Origin: Streptomyces sp. S465
Lineage (GTDB): Bacteria > Actinomycetota > Actinomycetes > Streptomycetales > Streptomycetaceae
Direction: 5' to 3'
Assembly: GCF_026898115.1 (NCBI RefSeq)
Contig: NZ_CP114036.1
Location: 5,946,001 to 6,010,000, forward strand
Length of the DNA stretch: 64,000 nucleotides
How positions within the stretch are numbered: position 1 is the first letter of the stretch; every line of letters starts with the position of its first letter. The notes under the pieces were generated by a model. The model was given only the letters and a program-made list of their open reading frames with translations. It searched no databases and was not told the DNA's origin. Both the position numbers and the translations under genes were made by a program. Below are positions 33,728-42,592 of this stretch, piece by piece.

Positions 33728-34939
33728 TCAGGGCTGGCCGTATCCGTCCAGGAAGTTCCCGATTCTGGTCACCGCGTCGGCCAGGTCCTTCTTGGCGGGC
33801 AGGGTGACGATGCGGAAGTGGTCCGGCTCCGGCCAGTTGAACCCCGTACCGTGCACGATCATGATCTTCTCGGCCCGCAGCAGGTCCAGGACCATCTGCC
33901 GGTCGTCCTTGATCTTGTAGACCTTGGGGTCGAGCTTGGGGAAGGCGTACAGCGCGCCCTTGGGCTTCACGCAGGTCACGCCCGGGATCTGGGTCAGCAG
34001 GTCGTACGCCGTGTCGCGCTGCTCGAGCAGCCGGCCGCCGGGGAGCACCAGGTCCTTGATCGACTGACGGCCGCCGAGCGCCGCGGCCACCGCGTGCTGG
34101 GCCGGCATGTTGGCACACAGCCGCATATTGGCCAGGATCGTCAGCCCCTCCAGATAGCTGGCCGCGTGCGCCTTGGGGCCGCAGACCGCCAGCCAGCCGC
34201 TGCGGTAGCCCGCCACCCGGTACGCCTTGGACAGCCCGTTGAAGGTGAGCGTCAGCAGATCGGGGGCGACCACGGCGGTCGGGGTGTGGGTGGCCCCGTC
34301 GTAGAGGATCTTGTCGTAGATCTCGTCCGAGCAGACGATCAGCTGATGGCGGCGGGCGATGTCGGTGAGGCCGCGCAGCGTCTCCTCGCCGTAGACGGCG
34401 CCCGTGGGGTTGTTGGGGTTGATGATGACGAGCGCCTTGGTGCGGTCGGTGACCTTGCGCTCGATGTCGGCGAGGTCCGGCAGCCAGTCCGACTGCTCGT
34501 CGCAGCGGTAGTGGACGGCGGTGCCGCCGGCGAGTGAGACCGCGGCGGTCCACAGCGGATAGTCGGGGGCGGGGACGAGGACCTCGTCACCGTCGTCGAG
34601 CAGCCCCTGCATCGCCATCTGGATCAGCTCGGAGACGCCGTTGCCGAGGAAGACGTCCTCGACGTCGAGATCGATGCCCTGGGTCTGGTAGTGCTGCATC
34701 ACCGCGCGCCGCGCGGACAGCAGACCCTTGGCGTCGCCGTAGCCGTGGGCGTCGCCGAGGTTGCGGAGCATGTCCTCGAGGATCTCCGGCGGGCACTCGA
34801 AGCCGAAAGTGGCCGGATTTCCGGTGTTCAGCTTGAGGATGCGGTGTCCTGCCGCCTCCAGCCGCATCGCCTCCTCGAGCACCGGGCCACGGATTTCGTA
34901 GCAGACGTTGGCGAGCTTCGTGGACTGGATCACCTGCAT
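33728..34939 (-). CDS. Class I/II aminotransferase (alanine transaminase-like, AlaA type)
   Basis: A 403-aa PLP enzyme of the aspartate aminotransferase fold. LKLNTGNPATFGFECPPEIL and HGYGDAKGLLSARRAVMQHY at the start, ALVIINPNNPTGAVY, and the PLP lysine in LTFNGLSKAYRVAGYRSGW (about residue 237) match AlaA-type glutamate-pyruvate transaminases. The C-terminal arginine region FNWPEPDHFRIVTLP is intact. It probably links alanine and glutamate pools. I place the start at ATG 34939 (MQVIQSTKL); upstream in-frame starts are poorly conserved. Confidence 0.88.
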   Translation of the reverse strand: MQVIQSTKLANVCYEIRGPVLEEAMRLEAAGHRILKLNTGNPATFGFECPPEILEDMLRNLGDAHGYGDAKGLLSARRAVMQHYQTQGIDLDVEDVFLGNGVSELIQMAMQGLLDDGDEVLVPAPDYPLWTAAVSLAGGTAVHYRCDEQSDWLPDLADIERKVTDRTKALVIINPNNPTGAVYGEETLRGLTDIARRHQLIVCSDEIYDKILYDGATHTPTAVVAPDLLTLTFNGLSKAYRVAGYRSGWLAVCGPKAHAASYLEGLTILANMRLCANMPAQHAVAAALGGRQSIKDLVLPGGRLLEQRDTAYDLLTQIPGVTCVKPKGALYAFPKLDPKVYKIKDDRQMVLDLLRAEKIMIVHGTGFNWPEPDHFRIVTLPAKKDLADAVTRIGNFLDGYGQP

Positions 34940-35292
34940 GTCGGCCACCTTACGGCGGTGTATCGGAAGCCGCTCGGTGTTTTTCGCCACGTGGACGGTG
35001 TGCGGGAGCGCCGGGCGGCGGGCCGCGCGCCCCCGCGCGCCGCCCCTGGGTGGGGCGCGGGGTGTGGTCCCGTGCTCCGCCCCGCCCCCGGGACGGGGTC
35101 TGTGCGCCGCCCCCGGGCCGGGCTGCGCGCTCGGGTAACGAGTCGGTTTCCGCCGGTGGTTTCCGCGAACAAGGGTTGGCCCGAACGGGGGGTCTGGCTA
35201 TCGTTCACGCACCTTGCCCAATCGTTCGGCTGAACGAATAATCCCCGAACGGGCAAGCGCTGAAGGCACACGGCAGACGAACGGGAAGGGCC
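34940..35292. other. Intergenic region
   Basis: About 350 bp, very GC-rich between 35000 and 35140 (CGCGCCCCCGCGCGCCGCCC-like) with no gene that I can support. It should hold the aminotransferase promoter. Confidence 0.4.
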
Positions 35293-35436
35293 GAGTTCCC
35301 CAGCCTGCTCACGCACTACCACTGCTATGTCGTCCCGGCGGGCAGCGCCCGCTCCATCGGCCGGACCGGCATCGGCACCGGCCCGTTCCGGCTCGCCTCC
35401 TTCACCGCTGCCGGGCCCGGCTGGGTCACCGCGTAC
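35293..35436 (+). pseudogene. Fragment of a family 5 ABC substrate-binding protein
   Basis: One plus frame encodes EFPSLLTHYHCYVVPAGSAR followed by GTGIGTGPFRLASFTAAGPG, which resembles the central IxGTGPF region of peptide/nickel-type extracellular solute-binding proteins. Only about 48 codons survive, with no start and no remaining domains. Confidence 0.4.
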
Positions 35437-35439
35437 CCG

Positions 35440-35752
35440 GGGTCTTCAACTCCCCCGGCATCGGCAAGCTGATGCTCTCCTCCTTGCATGGAACGCGGGC
35501 GAGCGGGACCAGACGTTCGCCCGGGGCCAGGCCGAGCGGTACGAGACCTGGTACGCGGAGGTCCAGGCCCTGGTGGAACGGGGCCGGGACGAGGGCGACT
35601 TCCGCTGCGACGACCCGGCCGACTTCACCCTGCGGTTCTCGGCGCTGGCGGACGGCCTCGCCCTGCGCCGCCTGCGGCAGGTGCCGACGCTGAGCGTGGC
35701 GGACGCCCGGCGGCACCTGCGGCGTTCCGTGGACGCGGAGCTGCGGGGCTGA
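35440..35752 (+). pseudogene. C-terminal fragment of a TetR regulator
   Basis: The segment encodes a TetR C-terminal domain: GVFNSPGIGKLML in one frame, then LLLAWNAGERDQTFARGQAERYETW, LVERGRDEGDFRCDDPADFT and LRFSALADGLALRRL in another, so there is also a frameshift near 35478. The DNA-binding half is missing. It abuts the solute-binding-protein fragment. Confidence 0.55.
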
Positions 35753-35779
35753 GGCGGGGGTGCGCGTCCCCGGATGGCG

Positions 35780-36460
35780 CTAGGCGTTGTTCGGGGCCGT
35801 CGCCGAGGACCCCGCGTCGAGGCCGGTGAGGAACGCGGTGAGGACGCGGCGCAGCCGGGGTTCCACCTCGACGATGGCGTGGCCGAGGCGGGGGTCGGTC
35901 TCGTAGAGCTCCCGTAGGCGCGGGCCGGGGCTGGCCATCTGCCACAGGGCCCCGGCCAGGCTGGTCGCCGTGGCGACGAGGTCGACGGTCTGGAGCTCGG
36001 CCAGTCCGAGCAGCCGCCGCAGCTCGTCGCCGATCAGCTCGATCTCCTCGAACGTCACCAGTTTGAAGTCGCGCACCGAGTCGATCGACACATTGCGTTC
36101 GAGGTTCATGGGTGCCTGGGCCAGCAGGTCGCAGAACATCGGCCGGGCGGCCAGCGTGGCGGCGACGACCTCGGCGACCTCCGGGCCCGTGGCGTGCGTC
36201 CGGCGTTCGAGATCACCGCGCAGCTCGGCGGACCACTGCCGCCAGCCCTCCGCGGTGAGCCTGAGGAAGATCTGCTCCCGCGTCTCGAAGTAGCGCAGCA
36301 GGGCCGACTTGTGCATCCCCACGGCCCCGGCGATGTCGGTGAGGGTGACGTCCCGAACCCCGCGCTCGCGGGCGAGGGCACGGGCCGCGTCCAGGATCGC
36401 CTCTTCCCTCGCCTGCTTGGCCTGGGCACTGCGCGCACGTTGGAAGGCAGGCGTCGTCAT
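35780..36460 (-). CDS. TetR-family regulator
   Basis: A 226-aa regulator. The HTH is ILDAARALARERGVRDVTLTDIAGAVGMHKSALLRYFETREQIF; the C-terminus follows the TetR_C pattern seen in regulators of oxidoreductases (YFETREQIFLRLTAEGW; LLGLAELQTVDLVATATSLAGALWQMA). It is divergent from a short-chain dehydrogenase; the two tandem motifs at 36488-36519 are likely binding sites. The ATG at 36460 was chosen; 36472 is possible. Confidence 0.85.
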   Translation of the reverse strand: MTTPAFQRARSAQAKQAREEAILDAARALARERGVRDVTLTDIAGAVGMHKSALLRYFETREQIFLRLTAEGWRQWSAELRGDLERRTHATGPEVAEVVAATLAARPMFCDLLAQAPMNLERNVSIDSVRDFKLVTFEEIELIGDELRRLLGLAELQTVDLVATATSLAGALWQMASPGPRLRELYETDPRLGHAIVEVEPRLRRVLTAFLTGLDAGSSATAPNNA

Positions 36461-36487
36461 GCCGGACATCATAGGAGCCCTTAACGG

Positions 36488-36519
36488 AACGGTGTTGCGT
36501 AAATAAGAGAACGGTGTTG
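36488..36519. promoter_or_regulatory. Direct repeats AACGGTGTTG, candidate TetR sites
   Basis: AACGGTGTTG occurs at 36488-36497 and 36510-36519, 22 bp apart (about two helical turns), between the divergent TetR and SDR genes. Confidence 0.45.
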
Positions 36520-36544
36520 TACTAACGATATGAGGTCACAGGTC

Positions 36545-37417
36545 ATGGATTCGCAGGTCTGGTTCATCACTGGTTCGTCGCGCGGTCTCGGCCGCGCCCT
36601 GGCCACCGCCGCCCTCGGGGTCGGTGACCGCGTCGTGGCCACCGCCCGCCGCCCCGAGGCGCTCGCGGAGGAGTTCGGGGAGTACGGCGACCGCGTCCAT
36701 CCCCTCGCGCTGGACGTCACCCGGCCCGAGGCGGCGCGCGAGGCCGTCGAGGCGGCGCGCGCCCGCTTCGGGCGCATCGACGTGCTCGTGAACAACGCGG
36801 GATACGCGAATGTGTCGCCCATCGAGACCTCGGACGACGAGGACTTCCGCGCCCAGTTCGAGACGAACTTCTGGGGCGTCTACCACGTCACGAAGGCCGC
36901 CCTCCCCGTCCTGCGGCAGCAGGGCGCCGGCACCGTCGTGCAGATTTCGTCGATCGGCGGGCGGGTCGGCGGCTCGCCGGGCATCGCCTCCTACCAGGCG
37001 GCCAAGTTCGCGGTGGACGGCTTCAGCCGGGTCCTCGCCGCGGAGACCGCGCCGCTGGGGGTGCGCGTCATGGTCGTCGAGCCGAGCGGCTTCGCCACCG
37101 ACTGGGCCGGTTCCTCCATGACGGTCCACCCGATCCCCGACGCCTATGACGCGACCGTCGGGGAGATGAATCGGCGGGTGCGGCAGAGCACGGCCGGGGC
37201 GGCCGGGGACCCTCGGCGCGCCGCCGAGATCATCGTGCGGACGGTCCACCGCGGCGAGGTGCCGAGCCATCTCCTGCTGGGCGTGAACGCGGCGACCATG
37301 GCGCGGGACTACTCCCGGCGCCAGCTCGCCGAGGCGACCGCCTGGGAGAAGGTCAGCCGCTCGGCCGACTTCGACGAGCCGTACCCGGCGGAACTCCCGA
37401 CCGAGGGCGCGGCCTAG
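36545..37417 (+). CDS. Short-chain dehydrogenase/reductase
   Basis: A 290-aa classical SDR. The cofactor motif TGSSRGLG (about residues 9-16), NNAG, catalytic SSIGG and the YQAAK active-site pair are all present. TARRPEAL after strand beta-2 suggests NADP(H). The substrate is unknown. The ATG at 36545 follows GAGGTCACAGGTC. It is divergent from a TetR regulator that probably controls it. Confidence 0.85.
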   Translation: MDSQVWFITGSSRGLGRALATAALGVGDRVVATARRPEALAEEFGEYGDRVHPLALDVTRPEAAREAVEAARARFGRIDVLVNNAGYANVSPIETSDDEDFRAQFETNFWGVYHVTKAALPVLRQQGAGTVVQISSIGGRVGGSPGIASYQAAKFAVDGFSRVLAAETAPLGVRVMVVEPSGFATDWAGSSMTVHPIPDAYDATVGEMNRRVRQSTAGAAGDPRRAAEIIVRTVHRGEVPSHLLLGVNAATMARDYSRRQLAEATAWEKVSRSADFDEPYPAELPTEGAA

Positions 37418-37467
37418 GAGGTGCCCGAGGCTCGTGCCGCCCGCGGTGGGCTGCTCCCCTCCCTGAC

Positions 37468-37488
37468 ACCGGGGCTTCTGTCCCCGGT
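37468..37488. terminator. Weak hairpin between convergent genes
   Basis: ACCGGGG and CCCCGGT form a 7-bp stem with a 7-nt loop between the SDR gene and the convergent deacylase gene. Stability is modest. Confidence 0.35.
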
Positions 37489-37616
37489 CCCGGGGTTCAG
37501 ACGCGGAGCCCCCGCCGCGCGGCGGAGCCGCATACGGACGCTGCGGGTGGGACTCGGCGAGGCGTGACGACGGAGGCTGCCCGGGTCCGGGTTCACGTTC
37601 AGGTCCGGGCTCACCC

Positions 37617-39236
37617 TCAGGCGCGGCGGATCGCGCGCCCCGCCAGGACGTCCGTCCGCCGCCCGTCCTCGATGACGAAGCGGCCGTCGATCAGGACGTG
37701 CGGAATCCCCGTCGGCAGGGTGCGGGGGGAGTCGAACGTCGAGCCCGCGGCGACCGTGTCCGGGTCGAAGAGGACCAGGTCGGCGCGGTAGCCCTCGCGG
37801 ATCCGGCCGCGGTCGGGGAGGCGGAGCCGGGCCGCGGGGCGGGCGGTGAGGTGGGCCACGCACTCCTCCAGGGAGAGGACGCCCAGCTCGCGGACGTAGC
37901 GGCCCAGGTAGTGGGGGAAGGTGCCGTACGCCCGGGGGTGGGGCTTGGCGCCGTGCAGGATGCCGTCGCTGCCGCCGGTGTGGACCGGGTGCTGCATGAT
38001 GGCCTGGACGTTCTCCTCGTGCCCGACGTGCTGAAGGATCGTCGAGCCGAGGTGGTCGTCCAGGAGGAGGCGGCGCGCGGTGACCCAGGGGGCCTCGCCC
38101 CGCTCACGGGCGCTCGCGGCGACGGTCTTGCCGACGTAGCCGCTCAGGGCCGGGGTGCTCACCCCGGAGATCTCGATGGTGTCCCACTCCATCGGCACCC
38201 CGTGGCAGCCGTCCGCGCCCTCCTCCTCCATGACCCGCCGGATCCGCTCGGCCGTCGTCTCGTCCCGCAGCCGCGCGAGGGTCGCCTCGGGACCGCCTTC
38301 GGCCGCCCAGCTCGGCAGCATCGCGGCGAGCGTGGTGCAGCCGGGGAGATAGGGATAGGTGTCGAGCGTGATGTCGGCGCCCTCGGCGAGCGCGGCGTCC
38401 AGGAGGGCGAGCAGCTCGGGGGCGCGGCCCTTGTTGAGGCCGAAGTTCATGGTGGCGTGGGCGAGATGCAGGGCGCAGCCCGCCTCGCGGGTGAGGGTCA
38501 CCATCTCCTCGTACGCGCGCAGGGCGCCCGCGCCGTAGGAGCGGTGGTGCGGGCAGTAGTAGCCGTCGTACGCGGCCACGACCCGGCACAGCTCGGTGAG
38601 TTCGGCGTCGGAGGCGTACATCCCCGGGGTGTAGGTGAGGCCGGAGGAGAGGCCGACGGCCCCCTGTTCCAGCCCCTCGGCCACCAGCCGCTTCATCGTC
38701 TCCAGCTCGGCGGGGGTGGCGTCGCGGTCCGCCCAGCCGACCGCGAGCATCCGTACGGTGCCCTGGGGGACGAGGTACGCGGCGTTGACCGCGATGCCCT
38801 GGCCGTCGAAGCCGTGGTCGAGACGGTCCAGGAACTCGCCGACGGTGCGCCAGGTGAAGTCGATGTCCGAGCCGTCGCCGTTCCAGCCGGTGATGGCGGT
38901 ACGGATCTGGGCGAGGGTGCGGTCGTCGACGGGGGCGTAGGACAGACCGTCCTGGCCGATGACCTCGAGGGTGACGCCCTGGGCGGCCTTCGCGGAGTGG
39001 TCGGGATCGCGGAGCAGCGCGAGGTCGCTGTGCGCGTGCATGTCGATGAAACCGGGCGAGAGGACGAGGCCGTCCGCGTCCAGGACGCGTTTGCCTGCGG
39101 GGCGCGGCCCGCCCCCCTCCGGCACGATGCCGACGATCCGCCCGCCGTCCTCGCCGACGTCCACGCCGACGTCCGCCCGGTAGCGGGCTCGGCCGGTGCC
39201 GTCGACGACCTGCGCACCGCGGATGACCAGGTCCAT
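37617..39236 (-). CDS. N-acyl-D-amino-acid deacylase (D-aminoacylase family)
   Basis: A 539-aa amidohydrolase that releases D-amino acids from N-acyl forms. The metal motif in LSPGFIDMHAHSDLALL (about residues 59-75), EVIGQDGLSYAPV, LSSGLTYTPGMYA, the bridging YCPHHRSYG and the late GGSDGILHGAKPHPRAYGTF segment match D-aminoacylases/dihydroorotase-like deacylases. It precedes a D-serine-deaminase-like gene on the same strand, 553 bp apart. ATG 39236 has AGAAGG upstream. Confidence 0.88.
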   Translation of the reverse strand: MDLVIRGAQVVDGTGRARYRADVGVDVGEDGGRIVGIVPEGGGPRPAGKRVLDADGLVLSPGFIDMHAHSDLALLRDPDHSAKAAQGVTLEVIGQDGLSYAPVDDRTLAQIRTAITGWNGDGSDIDFTWRTVGEFLDRLDHGFDGQGIAVNAAYLVPQGTVRMLAVGWADRDATPAELETMKRLVAEGLEQGAVGLSSGLTYTPGMYASDAELTELCRVVAAYDGYYCPHHRSYGAGALRAYEEMVTLTREAGCALHLAHATMNFGLNKGRAPELLALLDAALAEGADITLDTYPYLPGCTTLAAMLPSWAAEGGPEATLARLRDETTAERIRRVMEEEGADGCHGVPMEWDTIEISGVSTPALSGYVGKTVAASARERGEAPWVTARRLLLDDHLGSTILQHVGHEENVQAIMQHPVHTGGSDGILHGAKPHPRAYGTFPHYLGRYVRELGVLSLEECVAHLTARPAARLRLPDRGRIREGYRADLVLFDPDTVAAGSTFDSPRTLPTGIPHVLIDGRFVIEDGRRTDVLAGRAIRRA

Positions 39237-39789
39237 ATGGGTACGTCCTTCTGTGTCTGTGCGTATCGGTCCGCGCAACGCGCCTTGGGCGCACTGTTTT
39301 CCCCGCCCACCCGCCCTTTCACCGGGGGCGGTCGGGGATGTCGGGGGATAGGGGAGGGCTACCCGAGGCGCGCGCCCCGAGCCCTCCATCACCGCCCGAC
39401 CGCCGGGTCGGGTCGGGCGACTGCCGGACTGGAGCCCGACAGTCGGGCTGGATGCCCGGCTGCCGGGGCTGGAGCTCGAATGCCGGTCGGTCGAGCGACT
39501 GCTGAGCCGGAGCCTGACAGCCGGGGCCGGAGTCCCACTGCCGGGGCGGAACCCGACTGCTGGGCTGGGGTCCGACTGCCGGGCCGGAGCCCGACAGTCG
39601 GGCTGGATGCCTGGCCGCCGGGCTGGATGCCCGGCTGCCGGGGCGGGTGGGACGGGGCGGGGGCCAGAGGTGGTCCGGGGTGGTCGCCAGGTGGCGGCGC
39701 CGGGTGGGGGCTTTGCCTCGGGGTGCGGGGCGCCGGGGTCCGGGAGCCCGCACCGGGAGTCCGGAGCGGGGCCCACACGGCGGAGGCGG
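39237..39789. other. Intergenic region with degenerate repeats
   Basis: About 550 bp without a supported gene. The first 100 bp should hold the deacylase promoter; 39405-39650 is repeat-rich. Confidence 0.45.
39405..39650. repeat. Degenerate tandem repeats of CCGACAGTCGGGCTGGATGC-like units
   Basis: Units such as CCGACAGTCGGGCTGGATGC (39438 and 39591), GACTGCCGG and GGCTGGAGCC recur imperfectly every 20-40 bp over about 245 bp. Confidence 0.6.
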
Positions 39790-41088
39790 TCAGAAGAAGG
39801 TGCGGATGTAGTCCGTGACCGTGCCGTCCGCCTCCGCCACCGGAATCAGCTGCCACTTGTCGAAGCTGGTGCACGGATGCGAGAGCCCCAGGCCCACCCA
39901 GTCGCCGACCTCCAGCTCCGTGCCGTCCGCGACGGTGACCCAGGCGTGCTGGTCGGAGAGGGCCGTGATGGTCAGGCCCGTGGCGGGGCGGGTCGAGCCG
40001 TCGCGGGCGGAGCGGATGAGCTGAGGTGCGGGCAGGTCGAGGTCGTACGCCGCGTCCCGCTTGCCCGCGTTGAGGAACGCCTGGCCGGGTTCGGGGCGGG
40101 AGACGACCTGGGCCCACAGGCGGAAGGCCGGGTGCAGCTCGCCCTCCTCCGGGACGCGGTTGAACGGGGTGATGTGCCGGTAGTGACCGTCGTCGTGGGA
40201 GACGTACGCCCCCGAGCGCAGCAGCTTGCAAACCGGCCGGGACAGCGGGGGCAGCTCCGCGAAGACGTCCGCCACCGCGTCGAACCACGCGCTGCCGCCC
40301 GCGCTCACCACGATCTCGTCCTGCGCGCCCAGCCCCGCGAAGCGGCCCGCCGCGTCGAAATCGGCGGCCAGCGCGGTGAGCCGGCGCAGCCATGCCCGTA
40401 CCCGCTCGCCGTCCGCCCCCGGCACCTCGCCCTCGTAGCCGGCGACGCCGACCAGCCGCAGGGTCCCGGTGGCCGCGACCGCGTCGGCGACCGCCGCGCA
40501 CTCCGCCTCCGTACGGACCCCCGTGCGCGCGCCCTCGCCCGCGCCCAGCTCGACCACCACGTCGACCGGCCGCCGTGCCCCCGCCTCCCGCAGCGCCGTG
40601 TCCATCAGCTCGACGCCGCGCACCGAGTCGACGTAGGCGATGAAGCGGAAACCGGGGTCGGCGTCGAGTTCGGCCGCGAGCCAGCGCAGGGCGGCGGCGT
40701 CGACGACCTCGTTGGCGAGGAAGATCCGCTGGATGCCGAAGGCCCGGTAGATCCGCACCTGGGTGGGGACGGCCGCGGTGATGCCCCAGGCCCCGTGATC
40801 GAGCTGGCGTTCGAAGAGCTGGGGGGCCAGGGAGGTTTTGCCGTGCGGGGCGAAGGCGAGCCCATGGGCGGCGGAGTAGCGCTCCATCGCGAGCAGATTG
40901 TGCTCCAGGGCCTCGGCCGACAGCGCCAGGACGGGTGTGGTGAAGCCGCCGGTGAACAGGGAGCGCCGCTCGGCGGCGAGTTCGCCGACCGTGCGTCCCT
41001 CGGCGTCCGGCGGCAGTCCCTTGAAGCGGTGGTCGACGCGCTCCCGCGCGAGGGCGGCGACGGCCGGGGCGCTGTGGTCGGTGGCCAT
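39790..41088 (-). CDS. D-serine deaminase-like PLP protein (amino acid deaminase/alanine racemase fold)
   Basis: A 432-aa fold-type III PLP enzyme. The PLP lysine is in HGLAFAPHGKTSLAPQLF (about residue 82), and the barrel continues with RIFLANEVVDAAALRWLA and VVVELGAGEGARTG. The C-terminal zinc-binding domain of D-serine dehydratase/D-threonine aldolase types is present (SHDDGHYRHITPF; LSDQHAWV; VGLGLSHPCTSFDKW). The exact amino acid is unknown; the neighbouring D-aminoacylase suggests D-amino acids. It is divergent from the PfkB kinase. Confidence 0.85.
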   Translation of the reverse strand: MATDHSAPAVAALARERVDHRFKGLPPDAEGRTVGELAAERRSLFTGGFTTPVLALSAEALEHNLLAMERYSAAHGLAFAPHGKTSLAPQLFERQLDHGAWGITAAVPTQVRIYRAFGIQRIFLANEVVDAAALRWLAAELDADPGFRFIAYVDSVRGVELMDTALREAGARRPVDVVVELGAGEGARTGVRTEAECAAVADAVAATGTLRLVGVAGYEGEVPGADGERVRAWLRRLTALAADFDAAGRFAGLGAQDEIVVSAGGSAWFDAVADVFAELPPLSRPVCKLLRSGAYVSHDDGHYRHITPFNRVPEEGELHPAFRLWAQVVSRPEPGQAFLNAGKRDAAYDLDLPAPQLIRSARDGSTRPATGLTITALSDQHAWVTVADGTELEVGDWVGLGLSHPCTSFDKWQLIPVAEADGTVTDYIRTFF

Positions 41089-41112
41089 GGAGGCGCCTCC
41101 ATACGATTCCGT

Positions 41113-41129
41113 GTTGCAATCTCTGCAAC
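41113..41129. promoter_or_regulatory. Palindrome GTTGCA-N5-TGCAAC, candidate IclR operator
   Basis: A perfect 6-bp palindrome with a 5-nt centre lies between the divergent deaminase and kinase genes. An IclR gene sits in the plus-strand operon, so it is a reasonable operator for both directions. Confidence 0.45.
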
Positions 41130-41233
41130 GCTCATTGCGTATAACGCTTAGCGCTGTCTAACATCCCGCCCAGCACCGGGTCAACGGTGCGTGGTTCACC
41201 CCAGCCGTTCGTCCCCGAGGAGCGAGACCGACC

Positions 41234-42592
41234 GTGCCCCCTCTCTCCAGCGTCGAGGCAGTCGAGGCCGTCGATGTCGTCTGTCTGGGCGAGTCGATGG
41301 TGACCTTCCTGCCGTCCCGCGCGGGCCGGCTGGCGGACGTCCCCTCCTTCGCCCGGGGCATCGGCGGTGCCGAGTCCAATGTCGCCTGCGGACTCGCCCG
41401 CGCCGGGCACCGCGCGCGCTGGATCAGCCGGGTGGGCGCGGACGGCTTCGGCGAGCACCTCGTGCGGGAGATCGCGGCCACCGGCGTGGACACGACGTAC
41501 GTCCAGCGCGATCCGTACCGTCCCACCGGCATCTACTTCCGTACGGCGGGCGAGCGCGCCGTCGGTTCCGAGCCGGTGGAGCCGGCGGAGCCGGTGGACG
41601 AGGCCGACCCCGTGGAACCGCTCGCCGAGGTGCTCTACTACCGGGCCGGATCGGCCGCCGCGGCCATGTCCCCGGCGCTCATCCCCCGGGAGTGGGCATG
41701 GTCCGGCCGGGTGCTCCACCTGACCGGTATCACCCCGGCCCTCTCCGGCGACTGCCGCGCGCTGATGCGCGAGCTGACCACCCGCGCCCCCGGCCGCCCC
41801 CTCGTCTCCTTCGACCTCAACTACCGGGTCTCGCTGTGGCGGACCGCGGACGCCGGCGCGAGTGAGAACAAGACCGTGAGTGGGACCGGGAGTGGGGCCG
41901 CGACCGGGACCCTGACCGGGACCCTGACCGGGACCGGGACCGGGGCCGCGACCGGGCCCGCGACCGTGACCGGGCCCGCGACCGGGGCCGTGACCGGGCC
42001 CGCGACCCGGACCGAGAACGCGGGCGCACTCGCGACCACGGGCGAACGCGCGGCCGCGGATCCCGGCGCCGAGCAGGCCCCCGCCGTCCTGCTCGGCCTC
42101 GCCCGCGGCTGCGATCTCGTCTTCGTCGGCGAGGACGAGGCCGAGGCGGTCTGGGGAGTGCGCGGCCCGGAGGCGATCCGGGCCGCGCTGCCCGAACCGC
42201 ACACCCTGGTCGTCAAGCAGGGCAGCGCCGGGGCCACCGCCTACGCCCGCCGCCCGGACGGCACCGACGCCGTGACCTTCGAACCCGCCCCGCGTGTCGA
42301 CGTCGTCGTCCCCGTCGGCGCGGGCGACGCCTTCGCCGCCGGCTTCCTCTCCGGCACCCTGCGCGGGCTGCCCGTCGCCGAACGGCTGCGCCACGGCCAC
42401 CTCATGGCCGCCGCCGTCCTCACCGTCCCCGGCGACCTGGGCACCCCGCCGTCCCGTGAGCACGCCGACCACCTGGTGGCACTCGATGCCACGGAGTGGG
42501 GCACACTGCGATTCGGCCCCGGCTGGACGGATCTGCCGAGTCCCGCCGAAAAGTGGGCCGAGACCGCAGCGGTGGAGGTATCCGACCCATGA
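41234..42592 (+). CDS. PfkB-family carbohydrate kinase with low-complexity insertion
   Basis: A 452-aa sugar kinase of the ribokinase/PfkB type, resembling 2-keto-3-deoxygluconate kinases. GGAESNVACGLARAG at the start and the catalytic VPVGAGDAFAAGFLSG (Asp in GAGD, about residue 363) are intact, so the active site is kept. About residues 204-282 are a Gly/Thr/Ala repeat tract (GTGSGAATGTLTGTLT-type) encoded by tandem DNA repeats. The usual length is near 350 aa. GTG 41234 follows GAGGAG. The stop overlaps the IclR start. Confidence 0.83.
   Translation: MPPLSSVEAVEAVDVVCLGESMVTFLPSRAGRLADVPSFARGIGGAESNVACGLARAGHRARWISRVGADGFGEHLVREIAATGVDTTYVQRDPYRPTGIYFRTAGERAVGSEPVEPAEPVDEADPVEPLAEVLYYRAGSAAAAMSPALIPREWAWSGRVLHLTGITPALSGDCRALMRELTTRAPGRPLVSFDLNYRVSLWRTADAGASENKTVSGTGSGAATGTLTGTLTGTGTGAATGPATVTGPATGAVTGPATRTENAGALATTGERAAADPGAEQAPAVLLGLARGCDLVFVGEDEAEAVWGVRGPEAIRAALPEPHTLVVKQGSAGATAYARRPDGTDAVTFEPAPRVDVVVPVGAGDAFAAGFLSGTLRGLPVAERLRHGHLMAAAVLTVPGDLGTPPSREHADHLVALDATEWGTLRFGPGWTDLPSPAEKWAETAAVEVSDP

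Noticed and set aside
37698..39818. 706-codon plus-strand frame opposite the deacylase
   Set aside because: Shadow of a conserved amidohydrolase; no family motif in this frame.
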